From: CAIZQW01 sp942493055
GTDB taxonomy: Bacteria > Verrucomicrobiota > Kiritimatiellia > RFP12 > UBA1067
NCBI GenBank assembly: GCA_942493055.1
Contig: OW818680.1
Coordinates: forward strand, 186,001-250,000
DNA: 64,000 nucleotides
Reading direction: 5' to 3'
Both the position numbers and the translations under genes were made by a program. Within the stretch, counting starts at the first letter, position 1, and each line of letters begins with the position of its first letter. The notes beneath the pieces were generated by a model. That model worked only from the letters and a program-made list of their open reading frames with translations, searched no databases and was not told where the DNA came from. Shown piece by piece: positions 17,227 to 26,235 of the stretch.

Positions 17227-17832
17227 GTTCGTTTTAAGCGCAGGCCGGATTTCAGCGCGGCGGCGTTCGATAGCAGCTGCCTGTTCGCGGAATTCGAGGC
17301 GGGCGCGGGTCATGCGCTCGCGCAATCCGCCTTCGGTGACGAAGTCGCGCTCCAAGCGGTCGAGCTGGCCGTCGAGCAGTCGGAGGGTCACGCGGGTGAG
17401 TCCGCCCAGCACATTGGCACAGATCGCAGGATCATCGTGCTCGATGCCCTTGCGGAAGGTCTCGTAATTCGCATCCGGCGTTCGGCAGAGCTGTGAAAGA
17501 TGCCTGGCGTAAGGGTGCTCGGGTGTCCATTCGTCAATGTCGCGCACATAGAGAAAGTCACGGTAATCCTCCAGCAACTCGCCGAGACTGGCGAGTGCCA
17601 CGCCTGTGAGCTTGATTTCGTTCTCCTTGGAGACAGCGGAGGCGAGACTGCCCTCGACGATATTCTGCTTGCCGGAACGCGCAGCTTGCTCCATCTGGTC
17701 AATGGTGCGCGAGAAACGCGGCACCCAGCGCTTGATGAAATAGACCGTGCCCTTGTAGACTACCCGCGACTTCTGGTACGAGAGCAGTTTTTCATAGCCG
17801 CCGAACTTCGGGATAAAGCCATTTTCTGTCAT
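17224..17832 (-). CDS. Four-helix-bundle protein, S23 / rRNA-intervening-sequence family
   Basis: A 202-aa helical protein with the family pattern LLSYQKSRVVYKGTVYF, DQMEQAARSGKQNIVEGS near residue 50 and a helix with LGELLEDYRDFL. Relatives are encoded as free genes or within 23S rRNA intervening sequences; their biochemical role is unsettled. The frame is open to 17922, but the extra N-terminal part is only the translation of the GGGAC repeat, and the ATG at 17832 follows AAAGG. The gene is bracketed on both sides by GGGAC repeats, and a scrap of its 3' end recurs at about 18240-18280. Confidence 0.8.
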   Translation of the reverse strand: MTENGFIPKFGGYEKLLSYQKSRVVYKGTVYFIKRWVPRFSRTIDQMEQAARSGKQNIVEGSLASAVSKENEIKLTGVALASLGELLEDYRDFLYVRDIDEWTPEHPYARHLSQLCRTPDANYETFRKGIEHDDPAICANVLGGLTRVTLRLLDGQLDRLERDFVTEGGLRERMTRARLEFREQAAAIERRRAEIRPALKTN

Positions 17833-17859
17833 AGTCTGGCCTTTCGAAGTATAGGCCGC

Positions 17860-18285
17860 CGGAAGGGACAGCAGGGACTGTAGCGACCTGAGGGACGCCA
17901 GGGACCTTTCCGACTTGGGCAAGCATACCTCTTGCGTCCCAACTTTAGCACTTTAGCACTAACGCACTTTAGAACTTCTTCCATGTCCCTCACGACCCTA
18001 ATCTAGCCTCATCTACCGCTTCCGACTAACGACCCATATTTTGTATGCTGACCACTGTACTTAAACTTTTGCGCCGAGTCCAGCCCAGAAATTCTCGATC
18101 TGTCTGTTGAGGGACTGAAGCGACCTGAGGGACGATAGGGACAGTAGGGACCCTGCCTGCCTGGGCAAGCGAGTTCCGCACGTCTGCCTGGCGCTTAGCT
18201 CCTCGAAGGTGTCCCTCACGTCCCTATCGTCCCTCAGGTCGCTTTAAGCGCAGGCCGGATTACAGTGCGGCAAGCTGCGACAACC
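17860..18285. repeat. GGGAC and octamer repeats with a vestige of the four-helix gene
   Basis: The 900-base gap 17833-18732 has no complete gene. GGGAC-type units occur at 17860-17912, 18106-18160 and, inverted, at 18210-18245. At 17939-17985 octamers of the form TTTAGCAC recur. TTTAAGCGCAGGCCGGATT at about 18243-18261 copies the 3' end of the four-helix gene (17233 region), so this is a remnant of a second copy. GGGACCCTGCCTGCCTGGGC recurs inverted near 34370. Confidence 0.6.
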
Positions 18286-18433
18286 CTGCACCCTGACCCC
18301 TGACACCCAAGTTACAGGCAAACCTACCGCCCGGGGCGGGGCAGTCATCAGTGATCAGTCATCAGTTATCTGTGACGCGGGAATAAACGGCTGGTAACTT
18401 TTTTCTCGCAGAGGCGCGGAGGCACAGAGAACA

Positions 18434-18554
18434 TTTTGGAGTGCGTGCGGCAAACCGGCATCAGCCGGAGCGACGCCGCTTTCACGAAGCCAAGAAAAGC
18501 GGTGCCGCGCCGGTCCGGCAGCTACCGGACCCTGCTTGTCACCGCAATCCAAAG
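18434..18554. repeat. REP-like palindromic element
   Basis: TTTTGGAGTGCG at the left faces CGCAATCCAAAG at the right. Inside are GACGCCGCTTTC against GAAAAGCGGTGCCGC and the short palindrome GGTCCGGCAGCTACCGGACC. The arrangement is of a structured extragenic element about 120 bases long. The adjacent sequence 18590-18620 repeats, in inverse, the CCTTCGCGAATACG box also seen at 8933 and 33857. Confidence 0.6.
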
Positions 18555-18732
18555 AGTCCACGCCATTGCAAAATTTCCGTGCTTTTCTGCCAGCCCACCG
18601 TAGTCGTATTCGCGAAGGCGGGTGTGTTCCGTGGGGAAAACTGTTGAAGTTATAAGACAAGCTACTTTTGATGGACAGTTATTCCAGTATAGTGTACCTT
18701 CATAAAAACGAAATACACGAACCAGGGGGCCT

Positions 18733-19653
18733 ATGAATCTAAAACACCTAGCAATCACGCTTCATGCTGATGAGGCAACGGATGCGTCAGAATTTCAGCA
18801 ACGCGCGCGGGTACTGCAATCGCTCTGGCGGGAGGAGCAGGGGTATCTATGCGGAGAGCATCAGGGCTCAAAGGGAACGCGTCTGCTGGGTTCGCGCCTC
18901 ATGCCAGAGGACGCAATATCGCTCAAGAACTACCTGACAGAGACCATCCGAGGGGTGGTGGAGGACGAGGTCTGCAATATAAAGGCCAGCGAGGGTAAAC
19001 TCTTTGGCAAGCCGCGCATCTTCAACGACCTGCTGTCCAGCCAGCCGCTCTGCTTCAACCTCTTCGGTGAACTCACCCGAGACCTGGCAGTGGCATCGGC
19101 TGTCGTCAGTGATATGACCGCTGGCCGGTTCAAGGAAGTCACGAAGATTGATTTCGAATATTCACCAGGCCGGCGTGATCCGCGCTACCTGAATGACCGC
19201 TCCGCCTTTGATATTTTCCTGCGCTGCCAGACCTCAACAGGCAAAGACGGTTTCATCGGCATTGAGGTCAAGTACCACGAGAACCTGCAAGGGCCACCGG
19301 GAGAGCATAAGCAGCGCTATGATGATGTTGCTAACCAGATGGAGTGTTTTGAAAAGGATCATGAACCCCTCAAACAGTCGCCGCTTCAGCAGATCTGGCG
19401 CGACCACCTGCTCGCGGGCATTACTCGCATCGTGGACAACTATGACGACGGCCTCTTCGTCACCCTCTACCCCAAAGACAACACGCATGTCTCCACGGCG
19501 CTGAGCGCTTACCGCACCCACCTCACGAACGAAGATTCCTTTGCGTCCTGGCCACTGGAAGACTTCATAGCCGCCCTCCGTTCCCACTCCGATGCCCCCT
19601 GGATCAATGCCTTCACCGACCGCTATCTTGCTTTCAGTAAATTGGACCTGTAA
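18733..19653 (+). CDS. PD-(D/E)XK nuclease-superfamily protein
   Basis: A 306-aa protein of unnamed family. A plausible PD-(D/E)XK core is visible: Asp160 in AFDIFLRC, then GFIGIEVKYHEN with Glu178 and Lys180 as the E-x-K pair. The region before it is helical, with KIDFEYSPGRRDPRYLNDRS leading into the core. AGGGGG lies before the ATG at 18733. It precedes the type I RM genes by 117 bases on the same strand, which suggests a DNA-targeting defence role, but a possible promoter lies between, so it may be a separate unit. The specificity is unknown. Confidence 0.65.
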   Translation: MNLKHLAITLHADEATDASEFQQRARVLQSLWREEQGYLCGEHQGSKGTRLLGSRLMPEDAISLKNYLTETIRGVVEDEVCNIKASEGKLFGKPRIFNDLLSSQPLCFNLFGELTRDLAVASAVVSDMTAGRFKEVTKIDFEYSPGRRDPRYLNDRSAFDIFLRCQTSTGKDGFIGIEVKYHENLQGPPGEHKQRYDDVANQMECFEKDHEPLKQSPLQQIWRDHLLAGITRIVDNYDDGLFVTLYPKDNTHVSTALSAYRTHLTNEDSFASWPLEDFIAALRSHSDAPWINAFTDRYLAFSKLDL

Positions 19654-19655
19654 AA

Positions 19656-19696
19656 TTGACAAGCAAATTGACACATTAACTTATCATCATTAAATC
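19656..19696 (+). promoter_or_regulatory. Candidate promoter for the RM operon
   Basis: Two TTGACA hexamers lie 12 bases apart (19656-19661 and 19668-19673) in the AT-rich gap before hsdM. The second is followed after 17 bases by TAAATC, a weak -10. The -35 matches are perfect; the -10 assignment is tentative. Confidence 0.35.
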
Positions 19697-19770
19697 TTGC
19701 CGTTTGGGGAGGATTAGTTTATATTTTTAACCATTGTAACCAAGGGCATTGATAGTGCAGTAAAAATATT

Positions 19771-21390
19771 ATGAACTGGATCGCGCCAACCGAAAAAGAC
19801 ACAGCCTCCGCAACACTCGAAAAACGCCTCTGGGATGCCGCCGACCAGTTCCGCGCCAACTCCGGCTTGAAGCCTCAAGAATACTCTGGCCCTATTTTGG
19901 GACTCATCTTTCTGAGATTTGCTGAGGTACGTTTTATCGCGCAACGCGCGAAGCTTGAAAAAGGTGCCGAGTCATCCCGTCGCGGGAGCCGCGTCGATGA
20001 TCCGGCAGCCTATCATGCTGAAAGTATCCTTTACTTGCCAGCTGAGGCACGGTTTGACTATCTGCTGAACCGTCCGGAGGCAGAGAACATCGGCGCAAAG
20101 GTCAACACCGCCATTCGCGAGATCGAAAAGCAGAATCCGCAGCTTGCCGGTGTCCTTCCCAAGACCTACAATCTCTTTACCAGCACCCTGCTCAAGGAAC
20201 TGCTCAAGAAGGTCTCCGAAATTCCTGCCACCGCAGATTACGACGCCTTCGGCCGCATCTATGAATATTTCCTGGGAGAGTTCGCCCGCACGGAAGGACA
20301 GAAAGGAGGGGAGTTCTATACCCCGTCCTGTATTGTCAAACTCCTCACCGAAGTCATCGAGCCCTATCATGGACGCATCCTCGATCCAGCCTGCGGCTCT
20401 GGTGGCATGTTCGTGCAGTCCGCACGGTTTGTAGCAGAGCACAAGAAGAACCCTGCGGCTGAACTGGCCATCCACGGCGTCGAGAAAACAGACGAGACGG
20501 GGCGGTTGTGTCGCATGAATCTGGCGGTGCATGGGCTTGAGGGCGATATCCGTCACGGCGGCAATGTCAACAGCTACTATGATGATCCGCATGATGCTAC
20601 TGGACGCTTTGATTTCGTGCTGGCCAATCCGCCGTTCAACGTCAATGCTGTGGACAAGGAACGGCTCAAGGATGTTGTTGGCAAAGGCCGTCGCTTCCCC
20701 TTCGGGTTGCCGCGCACCGATAACGCCAACATGCTCTGGATACAGCTCTTCTACTCCTCGCTCAACGACAAAGGACGCGCCGGGTTTGTCATGGCCAACT
20801 CCGCCTCGGATGCCCGCAGTTCCGAACAGGAGATCCGCCAGCAGATTATCCAAGCACGCGCTGTGGACGTGATGGTCGCCGTGGGCCCGAATACGTTTTA
20901 CACGGTCACGCTTCCTTGTACCTTGTGGTTCTTCGACAAAGGCAAGAGCAAGACCGCACGCGGCGATAAAATGCTTTTTATCGATGCCAGACACATCTAC
21001 CGCCAGATTGATCGCGCCCACCGCGAATGGACGCCCGCACAGATCGGCTTTATCGCTAATCTTGTTCGCCTCTATCGTGGAGAAGCCCTCGACTTCACAT
21101 TGGGTGGCGACGAAGCCCGCGCAAAAATCGAAGAGGTCTTTGGCAAGAAAACAAAATACGCCGATATTCTCGGACTTTGCAAAGCCGCCACGCTCAAGGA
21201 GATCGAAGCCCAAGGGTGGTCGCTCAATCCGGGACGCTATGTCGGTGTCGCAGCTGGTGAAGTCGTAAGCGACGAGGATTTCAAAGAACAACTCGAATTA
21301 TTGAACGAGGAACTCGAAACCCTCAACGCCGCTGCCCACGAACTCGAACAAACCATCGCCTCGAATGTGGCAGAAATTCTAGAGGCGTGA
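19771..21390 (+). CDS. hsdM: Type I restriction-modification system, DNA methyltransferase subunit M
   Basis: N6-adenine methyltransferase subunit of a type I RM complex. The 539-aa product has an HsdM N-terminal helical domain, the Q/E-GEFYTP segment, the SAM-binding motif DPACGSGGM starting at Asp205, and the catalytic NPPF at residues 286-289. The C-terminal 40 residues are a coiled coil used for contact with HsdS in the family. The stop lies 3 bases before hsdS. It should assemble as M2S, or R2M2S with HsdR encoded two genes downstream. Confidence 0.96.
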   Translation: MNWIAPTEKDTASATLEKRLWDAADQFRANSGLKPQEYSGPILGLIFLRFAEVRFIAQRAKLEKGAESSRRGSRVDDPAAYHAESILYLPAEARFDYLLNRPEAENIGAKVNTAIREIEKQNPQLAGVLPKTYNLFTSTLLKELLKKVSEIPATADYDAFGRIYEYFLGEFARTEGQKGGEFYTPSCIVKLLTEVIEPYHGRILDPACGSGGMFVQSARFVAEHKKNPAAELAIHGVEKTDETGRLCRMNLAVHGLEGDIRHGGNVNSYYDDPHDATGRFDFVLANPPFNVNAVDKERLKDVVGKGRRFPFGLPRTDNANMLWIQLFYSSLNDKGRAGFVMANSASDARSSEQEIRQQIIQARAVDVMVAVGPNTFYTVTLPCTLWFFDKGKSKTARGDKMLFIDARHIYRQIDRAHREWTPAQIGFIANLVRLYRGEALDFTLGGDEARAKIEEVFGKKTKYADILGLCKAATLKEIEAQGWSLNPGRYVGVAAGEVVSDEDFKEQLELLNEELETLNAAAHELEQTIASNVAEILEA

Positions 21391-21393
21391 AGC

Positions 21394-22668
21394 ATGACTG
21401 ACATGACTTCCAACAGCGCTAATATTGGCCGCTCCGACCTGCCGGTCTTGCCGGCAAACTGGCGATGGGTTCAGTTTTCAGAAACGTGCGATCGTGTTTC
21501 TGTCGGCCACGTTGGACCAACTACTGAGTTTTTCACTGACGCCCAAGACGGCATTTGTTTTCTACGTTCGCAGAATGTTAGGCCAGGCAAACTTGAATTG
21601 GTGAACGCTCTTTCAATTACACCGGACTTTCACAAGAAGCTCAAGAAATCGCAGCTTCGCGCAGGAGACATTTTATTTGTTCGGGTTGGTGCAAACCGTG
21701 GTGACTGTTGCGTGGTTCCAGACGGCGTGGGCGAACTGAATTGCGCCAATATTGTTTTTGCAAGGCCAAAACAGCCGACGGGATTTCATGCCTATTTCTT
21801 TCAAAGTGCTCTAGGTCAAAATCTTCTGCTGTCTGCATCCGTAGGTGCAGCTCAAGGTGTAATTAACACAGGTTCTGTGGCGACCATGCCAGTGCCGCTC
21901 CCACCGTTCCCCATCCAGCGTCGGATCGCGGGCATCCTCTCGGCATACGACGAACTGATTGAGAACAGCCAGCGACGGATCAAGATTCTGGAGTCAATGG
22001 CCCGATCCCTCTATCGCGAATGGTTCGTCAATTTCCGCTTCCCCGGCCACGAAAAGGTCAAACTTGTCCCGTCACCACTCGGTGACATTCCGAAAGGGTG
22101 GGAGGTCAGAAAGCTCGGTGACATTGCCGAAGTCATGCGGCGCAACATACCGAAGGGTCAACTTGACCAACCGCAGCCCTACGTTGGTCTCGAACATATC
22201 CCGCGCCGCTCGCTCGCTCTGGACGCTTGGGAAACGACGACGGAACTCGGCTCGAACAAACTGGAGTTCAAGAAAGGCGAAATCCTCTTCGGAAAGATTC
22301 GGCCCTACTTCCACAAAGTCAGTGTCGCTCCATTCAATGGCTTGTGTTCCGCTGACACTATCGTTATCCGCGCCCGCCAACCAAAATATTATGGTCTTGT
22401 GGTTTCATGTGTTTCTAGCGGTGAGTTCGTTGCTCATGCAACTGCAACATCAAATGGATCGAAGATGCCACGCGCCAATTGGGGAGTGTTGGAAAAGTGC
22501 GATGTTACCATTCCAACAGATGAAATTACGGAGAGGTTTACATCACTGATTTCCAGCATGATTGCGCGGCAACAGACTCTTATTTTTCAAATACAAAATC
22601 TCCGCAGAACACGCGACCTGCTGTTGCCGCGTCTACTGTCGGGGCAAATATATCTTGGAGCGAATTAA
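21394..22668 (+). CDS. hsdS: Type I restriction-modification system, specificity subunit S
   Basis: Determines the DNA target. The 424-aa protein has two target-recognition domains (about residues 10-165 and 225-390), separated by a conserved helix containing IQRRIAGILSAYDELIENS near residue 175 and ending with a second helix, QNLRRTRDLLLPRLLSG. The gene body between conserved parts is more AT-rich, as usual for exchangeable recognition domains. The recognition site cannot be predicted from sequence. It is separated from hsdM and the SIR2 gene by 3 bases each, so all are co-translated. Confidence 0.95.
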   Translation: MTDMTSNSANIGRSDLPVLPANWRWVQFSETCDRVSVGHVGPTTEFFTDAQDGICFLRSQNVRPGKLELVNALSITPDFHKKLKKSQLRAGDILFVRVGANRGDCCVVPDGVGELNCANIVFARPKQPTGFHAYFFQSALGQNLLLSASVGAAQGVINTGSVATMPVPLPPFPIQRRIAGILSAYDELIENSQRRIKILESMARSLYREWFVNFRFPGHEKVKLVPSPLGDIPKGWEVRKLGDIAEVMRRNIPKGQLDQPQPYVGLEHIPRRSLALDAWETTTELGSNKLEFKKGEILFGKIRPYFHKVSVAPFNGLCSADTIVIRARQPKYYGLVVSCVSSGEFVAHATATSNGSKMPRANWGVLEKCDVTIPTDEITERFTSLISSMIARQQTLIFQIQNLRRTRDLLLPRLLSGQIYLGAN

Positions 22669-22671
22669 TCC

Positions 22672-25600
22672 ATGCCAACGCAACCAGCAAATCCACATGA
22701 AAATCTGAAGGAAGTCATCGGACGAGGTGGGGCGGTGATTGTTGCTGGCTCAGGTGTTTCGATGGCTGCAAGTTTGGACGCTTCGACAGGGAAACCGCAT
22801 CCCCAAGCATCTTGGGCTGGGCTGCTCGAAAATGGTCTGGAATGGCTAAAGCAAAACAATCTCATCACTTCCGATGAGGCCGCTGCGCATATCACCTTCC
22901 TCAAGAGCAAACGCTTGGGTATTCACCATTTTATTTCTGCGGCGCAGGATGTCACGCGCCTGATGGGAGGCGTTGAATCTCAGCATTTTAGTGAGTGGTT
23001 AAAAAGGACGATTGGCTCAATCGTAGCGCACGACCGTCATGCACTTGATGCCTTGGATGCACTCCGGTGCCACGGAAACTTGTTGGCCACGACCAACTAT
23101 GACGGCTTATTGTTGGATCAAGGTGGTAAACTAAAGCCAGTCACTTGGAAGGAACAGGATTCTTTCCTTCGGGCCTCGCGCAACAAGGAAATAGAAAAAA
23201 TCATTTTTTTGCATGGTTACTGGCGACAACCAGAGTCTGTGATTCTCGACTGGAACTCGTATGAGCAAATCGCCCGTGATGATCTGTATCGCCAAGATCT
23301 CGACGCTGTTTGGAAGATGACGACATGGTTGTATGTGGGATGTGGGGTTAGCGGGCTAAATGACCCCGACCTTGGATTATTAATTGAGCGTCATGGAAAG
23401 CGAGCACGTAATGCAGGTCTTTGGGACTTCTGCCTCGTACTCAACAACCAGAGAGAGGAGTTTCAGGCGCATTTTGACAAGTTAGGTGTCAACATCTGCG
23501 CCGTTCCATTCGGTGTTTCCCATGACCAGTTGCCAGCGTATCTCCGCTCGCTTCTTCCTGCCGCGATCGCCCCAGAACCTGCGACTGCGGCCGTTGTTCT
23601 GCCCCCAGTTGACCCCATCATCGAGTTCCTTCGCGTAAACGACAACTTTTTCCAATACCGAGCGTCTACAGTAGCCGCTGGCAATGCAGCGCCTGTGAGC
23701 CGAGGTGATTTTCGCTTTACCGCAGATGAATTTCGTTCTGGAGCGGTGCATCGCGCCCAAGTCGTGGACGTGGCTCTGCAGCGCCTTAGTCGCGACGGTT
23801 GTGTGTGGCTGGAAGGGCCAAGTGCGGGCGGTAAAACAACCGTCTGCTTGCATCTCGTTTCCGAATGGGACCACCAAGGGTGCGAACCTCTTTATCTTGA
23901 CCTCGCTGAGAAGACGGATGCCGAACAAGCAGTGAGAGAAATTGCAGTTCATGCAAGGTTGGGGCGTCTATTCATTCTGGATAATGTACATGAAGCACCG
24001 AAACTTGCCTGTGCTTTGCTCGACCAATGGCGAACCCACCGCCGCGATTCTGTTATGGTTCTCTTGGGTTGGCCTGCTGCTGTTCATCCGGGGCATGATT
24101 ACCTGAGCGGCCACCGTGGTGCCGTAGTCACTGTCGCCGTTCAGCCTGAGGATTGGATCGGCGTATATCAGTCCACATTCCGCCATATTCGTGGATCAAA
24201 GCACGTTCCGCCCGCGCCACCGCCTGAGATGGTTAAGGAGTGGGACGATACTTTTGCCGCTGACCTGGTTACTTTTCAATACGCCTTAGCGGCCGGCTTG
24301 CGTTTAGGCGCTGGGAATTCCTTTCGGATTGAGAGGGCGGCGGCGGATCGCTATGTCCGAGAAAAGTATCTGGACCCGTGCTCGGATAAGGAGCGCAGTG
24401 ACCTTTTCCTCCTTGCGTGGTTCTCGGAGGTGGGGATGCCGTTGGCAGAGGAACTTGTTCCATCTCGCTTCAAGCATTCTCTAAGTTGTGGACTGATCCG
24501 TCCGATTTTTTACGGGCGGCTAAGAAATCGCATACTTTTCCAGCCTTGGCATCGTAGTTTTGCACGGTTGCTGTTAAGTCTCGCTCCTAATTCAGAGCGT
24601 AGCCAAGGACTCCGCGAAGTTGCCTCATCACATCCATTCTGGTGTTATCAATTGGCGAACTCTCTGCAAAATAACGCGGAAAAACGTCTGGCCATAGATA
24701 TACTTGAGCATGCACTGGATAGGACTCCAAGCCTTGTTGATTGGTTAGATGAAAGTCTCTCCATTTGCTTCGGGTTGTTCCTCCAGATTAAAGAGTTGGT
24801 CCCGTCTCGGTGGGCCGCCGCCATAGAACAAATCTCCACAACCATTGAACTAGATAAGTTGGTTGCTAAAACCTTTAAAACGTCACTGAACCATTTGCTC
24901 AACTTCCTGCGTTTCACTGGTAAGAGTGCAGAGTTGAAAGCGGTTCATAAGGCGGTGTGCAAGGTACTGGACGACGATGCACAGTTGCCTGTCAGCCAGG
25001 GCCGATTGCAAGCCCAAGTCTTTGTTGCGCCGCTGCATATCTTGGTCACGTTTCTTCGTTTCACCGGGGATTCCGAAAATCAATTGAAGTCGGTTCATGA
25101 GTCGGTGTGCAATGCTCTAACTACCGACGCACAATTGCCCGCCGGCCAGAGCTGTCTGCTGGCCCAAGCCATCGCCACACCGCTGAATATCCTGGTCACA
25201 TTCCTTCGGTTTACGGGACAGCCCGAAAATCAATTGAAGTTGGTTCATGAGGCGGTGTGCAATGCTCTAACTACCGACGCACAATTGCCCGCCGGCCAGA
25301 GCCGCCTGCAGGCCCAAGCCATCGCCACACCGCTGGATATTTTGGTCACGTTTCTTCGTTTCACCGGAAAACCTGAAAATCAATTGAAGGCGGTTCATGA
25401 GGCGGTGTGCAAGGTTCTAAATACCGACGCGCAATTGCCCGCCGGCCAGGGTCGGTTGTATGCCAAGGTGTTTGTTGGACCACTGCATTTTTTGGTCACG
25501 TTCCTTCGTTTCGCAGGGAATTCCGAAAATCAATTGAAGCCGATTCATGAGGCGGTGTGCAAGGTTCTAAATGCCGACGCGCATTTGCCCGCCAGTCAGG

Positions 25601-26220
25601 GTCGGTTGCATGCCAAGGTGTTTGATGCGTCACTGCATTTCTTGGTCACGTTCCTTCGTTTCACAGGGGATTCCGAAAATCAATTGAGCTCGGTTCATGA
25701 GGCGGTGTGTAAGGCACTGACTGACGATGCGCAGTTGCCCGCCGACCAGAGTCAACTGATGCGAATCGCGCGGGAAATGAAAGGAAGTGATCTGTATAGT
25801 TTTCTGAATGGGCTCCGATCAATTCCTGAAACGGCAGCACTTGCAGGGATGATTGAGCGTGATCTGGACTGTGCCAAAGTGCTTTTGATTGAGGTACATT
25901 CCAAACCACCATTGGTTTTCCAAGTTCAAAAAACCGCTAAACCACTAACCCTCAAAACGGATTCGCCCGCGGCGTCTCCCATCCTGCTGAAAATCGGAAG
26001 CCAACTTGATGAAAAAATTCAGGAGGGGAAAGAGAGAGTGATAACAGGGGCTTGGAAATCGGTTTCCGCTGATAGGCCTGCAGAAGACCGGTTTAGAATT
26101 GCCAGAATAAAGGCTCTAGAAATCATCTCCGGCCTCTCTCCATATATTAAACGTCATGTCGGCGCATATTTTCACTCGAATAATTGGGAGCCATTGAAAG
26201 TACGCGACCCAAATGTGTAA
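22672..26220 (+). CDS. SIR2-like / P-loop NTPase / 50-aa repeat protein embedded in the type I RM operon (STAND-like defence candidate)
   Basis: A 1182-aa protein with three parts. Residues 15-290 form a SIR2-like domain: VAGSGVS near residue 26, TTNYDG with candidate catalytic Asn142, IFLHGYW with His181, and LYVGCGVSGLNDPD. Residues 370-720 carry an NTPase: Walker A GPSAGGKT at 382-389 and Walker B-like RLFILDNVHEA. Residues about 742-1041 are six tandem 50-residue repeats, and a unique tail follows. SIR2 domains joined to STAND NTPases are known antiphage NAD-depleting effectors (Avs5-like). Here the gene lies 3 bases after hsdS and 15 bases before hsdR, so it should be part of the RM operon. 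Function as an abortive back-up is an inference. Confidence 0.8.
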   Translation: MPTQPANPHENLKEVIGRGGAVIVAGSGVSMAASLDASTGKPHPQASWAGLLENGLEWLKQNNLITSDEAAAHITFLKSKRLGIHHFISAAQDVTRLMGGVESQHFSEWLKRTIGSIVAHDRHALDALDALRCHGNLLATTNYDGLLLDQGGKLKPVTWKEQDSFLRASRNKEIEKIIFLHGYWRQPESVILDWNSYEQIARDDLYRQDLDAVWKMTTWLYVGCGVSGLNDPDLGLLIERHGKRARNAGLWDFCLVLNNQREEFQAHFDKLGVNICAVPFGVSHDQLPAYLRSLLPAAIAPEPATAAVVLPPVDPIIEFLRVNDNFFQYRASTVAAGNAAPVSRGDFRFTADEFRSGAVHRAQVVDVALQRLSRDGCVWLEGPSAGGKTTVCLHLVSEWDHQGCEPLYLDLAEKTDAEQAVREIAVHARLGRLFILDNVHEAPKLACALLDQWRTHRRDSVMVLLGWPAAVHPGHDYLSGHRGAVVTVAVQPEDWIGVYQSTFRHIRGSKHVPPAPPPEMVKEWDDTFAADLVTFQYALAAGLRLGAGNSFRIERAAADRYVREKYLDPCSDKERSDLFLLAWFSEVGMPLAEELVPSRFKHSLSCGLIRPIFYGRLRNRILFQPWHRSFARLLLSLAPNSERSQGLREVASSHPFWCYQLANSLQNNAEKRLAIDILEHALDRTPSLVDWLDESLSICFGLFLQIKELVPSRWAAAIEQISTTIELDKLVAKTFKTSLNHLLNFLRFTGKSAELKAVHKAVCKVLDDDAQLPVSQGRLQAQVFVAPLHILVTFLRFTGDSENQLKSVHESVCNALTTDAQLPAGQSCLLAQAIATPLNILVTFLRFTGQPENQLKLVHEAVCNALTTDAQLPAGQSRLQAQAIATPLDILVTFLRFTGKPENQLKAVHEAVCKVLNTDAQLPAGQGRLYAKVFVGPLHFLVTFLRFAGNSENQLKPIHEAVCKVLNADAHLPASQGRLHAKVFDASLHFLVTFLRFTGDSENQLSSVHEAVCKALTDDAQLPADQSQLMRIAREMKGSDLYSFLNGLRSIPETAALAGMIERDLDCAKVLLIEVHSKPPLVFQVQKTAKPLTLKTDSPAASPILLKIGSQLDEKIQEGKERVITGAWKSVSADRPAEDRFRIARIKALEIISGLSPYIKRHVGAYFHSNNWEPLKVRDPNV
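24922..25790 (+). repeat. Six tandem 150-bp repeats inside the SIR2-NTPase gene
   Basis: The box CAATTGAAG or its variant recurs at 24931, 25081, 25231, 25381, 25531 and 25681, exactly 150 bases apart. Each unit encodes LVTFLRFTG, QLK.VHEAVC, DAQLPAGQ and a variable 12-residue end. Units 2 and 3 are nearly identical at the DNA level over more than 100 bases, indicating recent duplication or conversion. Confidence 0.9.
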
Positions 26221-26235
26221 AGTTTACATTCCATA

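Noticed and set aside
19972..21291. A 439-codon minus-strand frame opposite hsdM
   Set aside because: It is a shadow of the GC-rich coding strand of hsdM; no motifs or ribosome site.
24922..25790. CRISPR-like or minisatellite reading of the 150-bp repeats
   Set aside because: They lie in one long open frame, keep the frame exactly (150 bases = 50 codons) and encode a consistent helical repeat.
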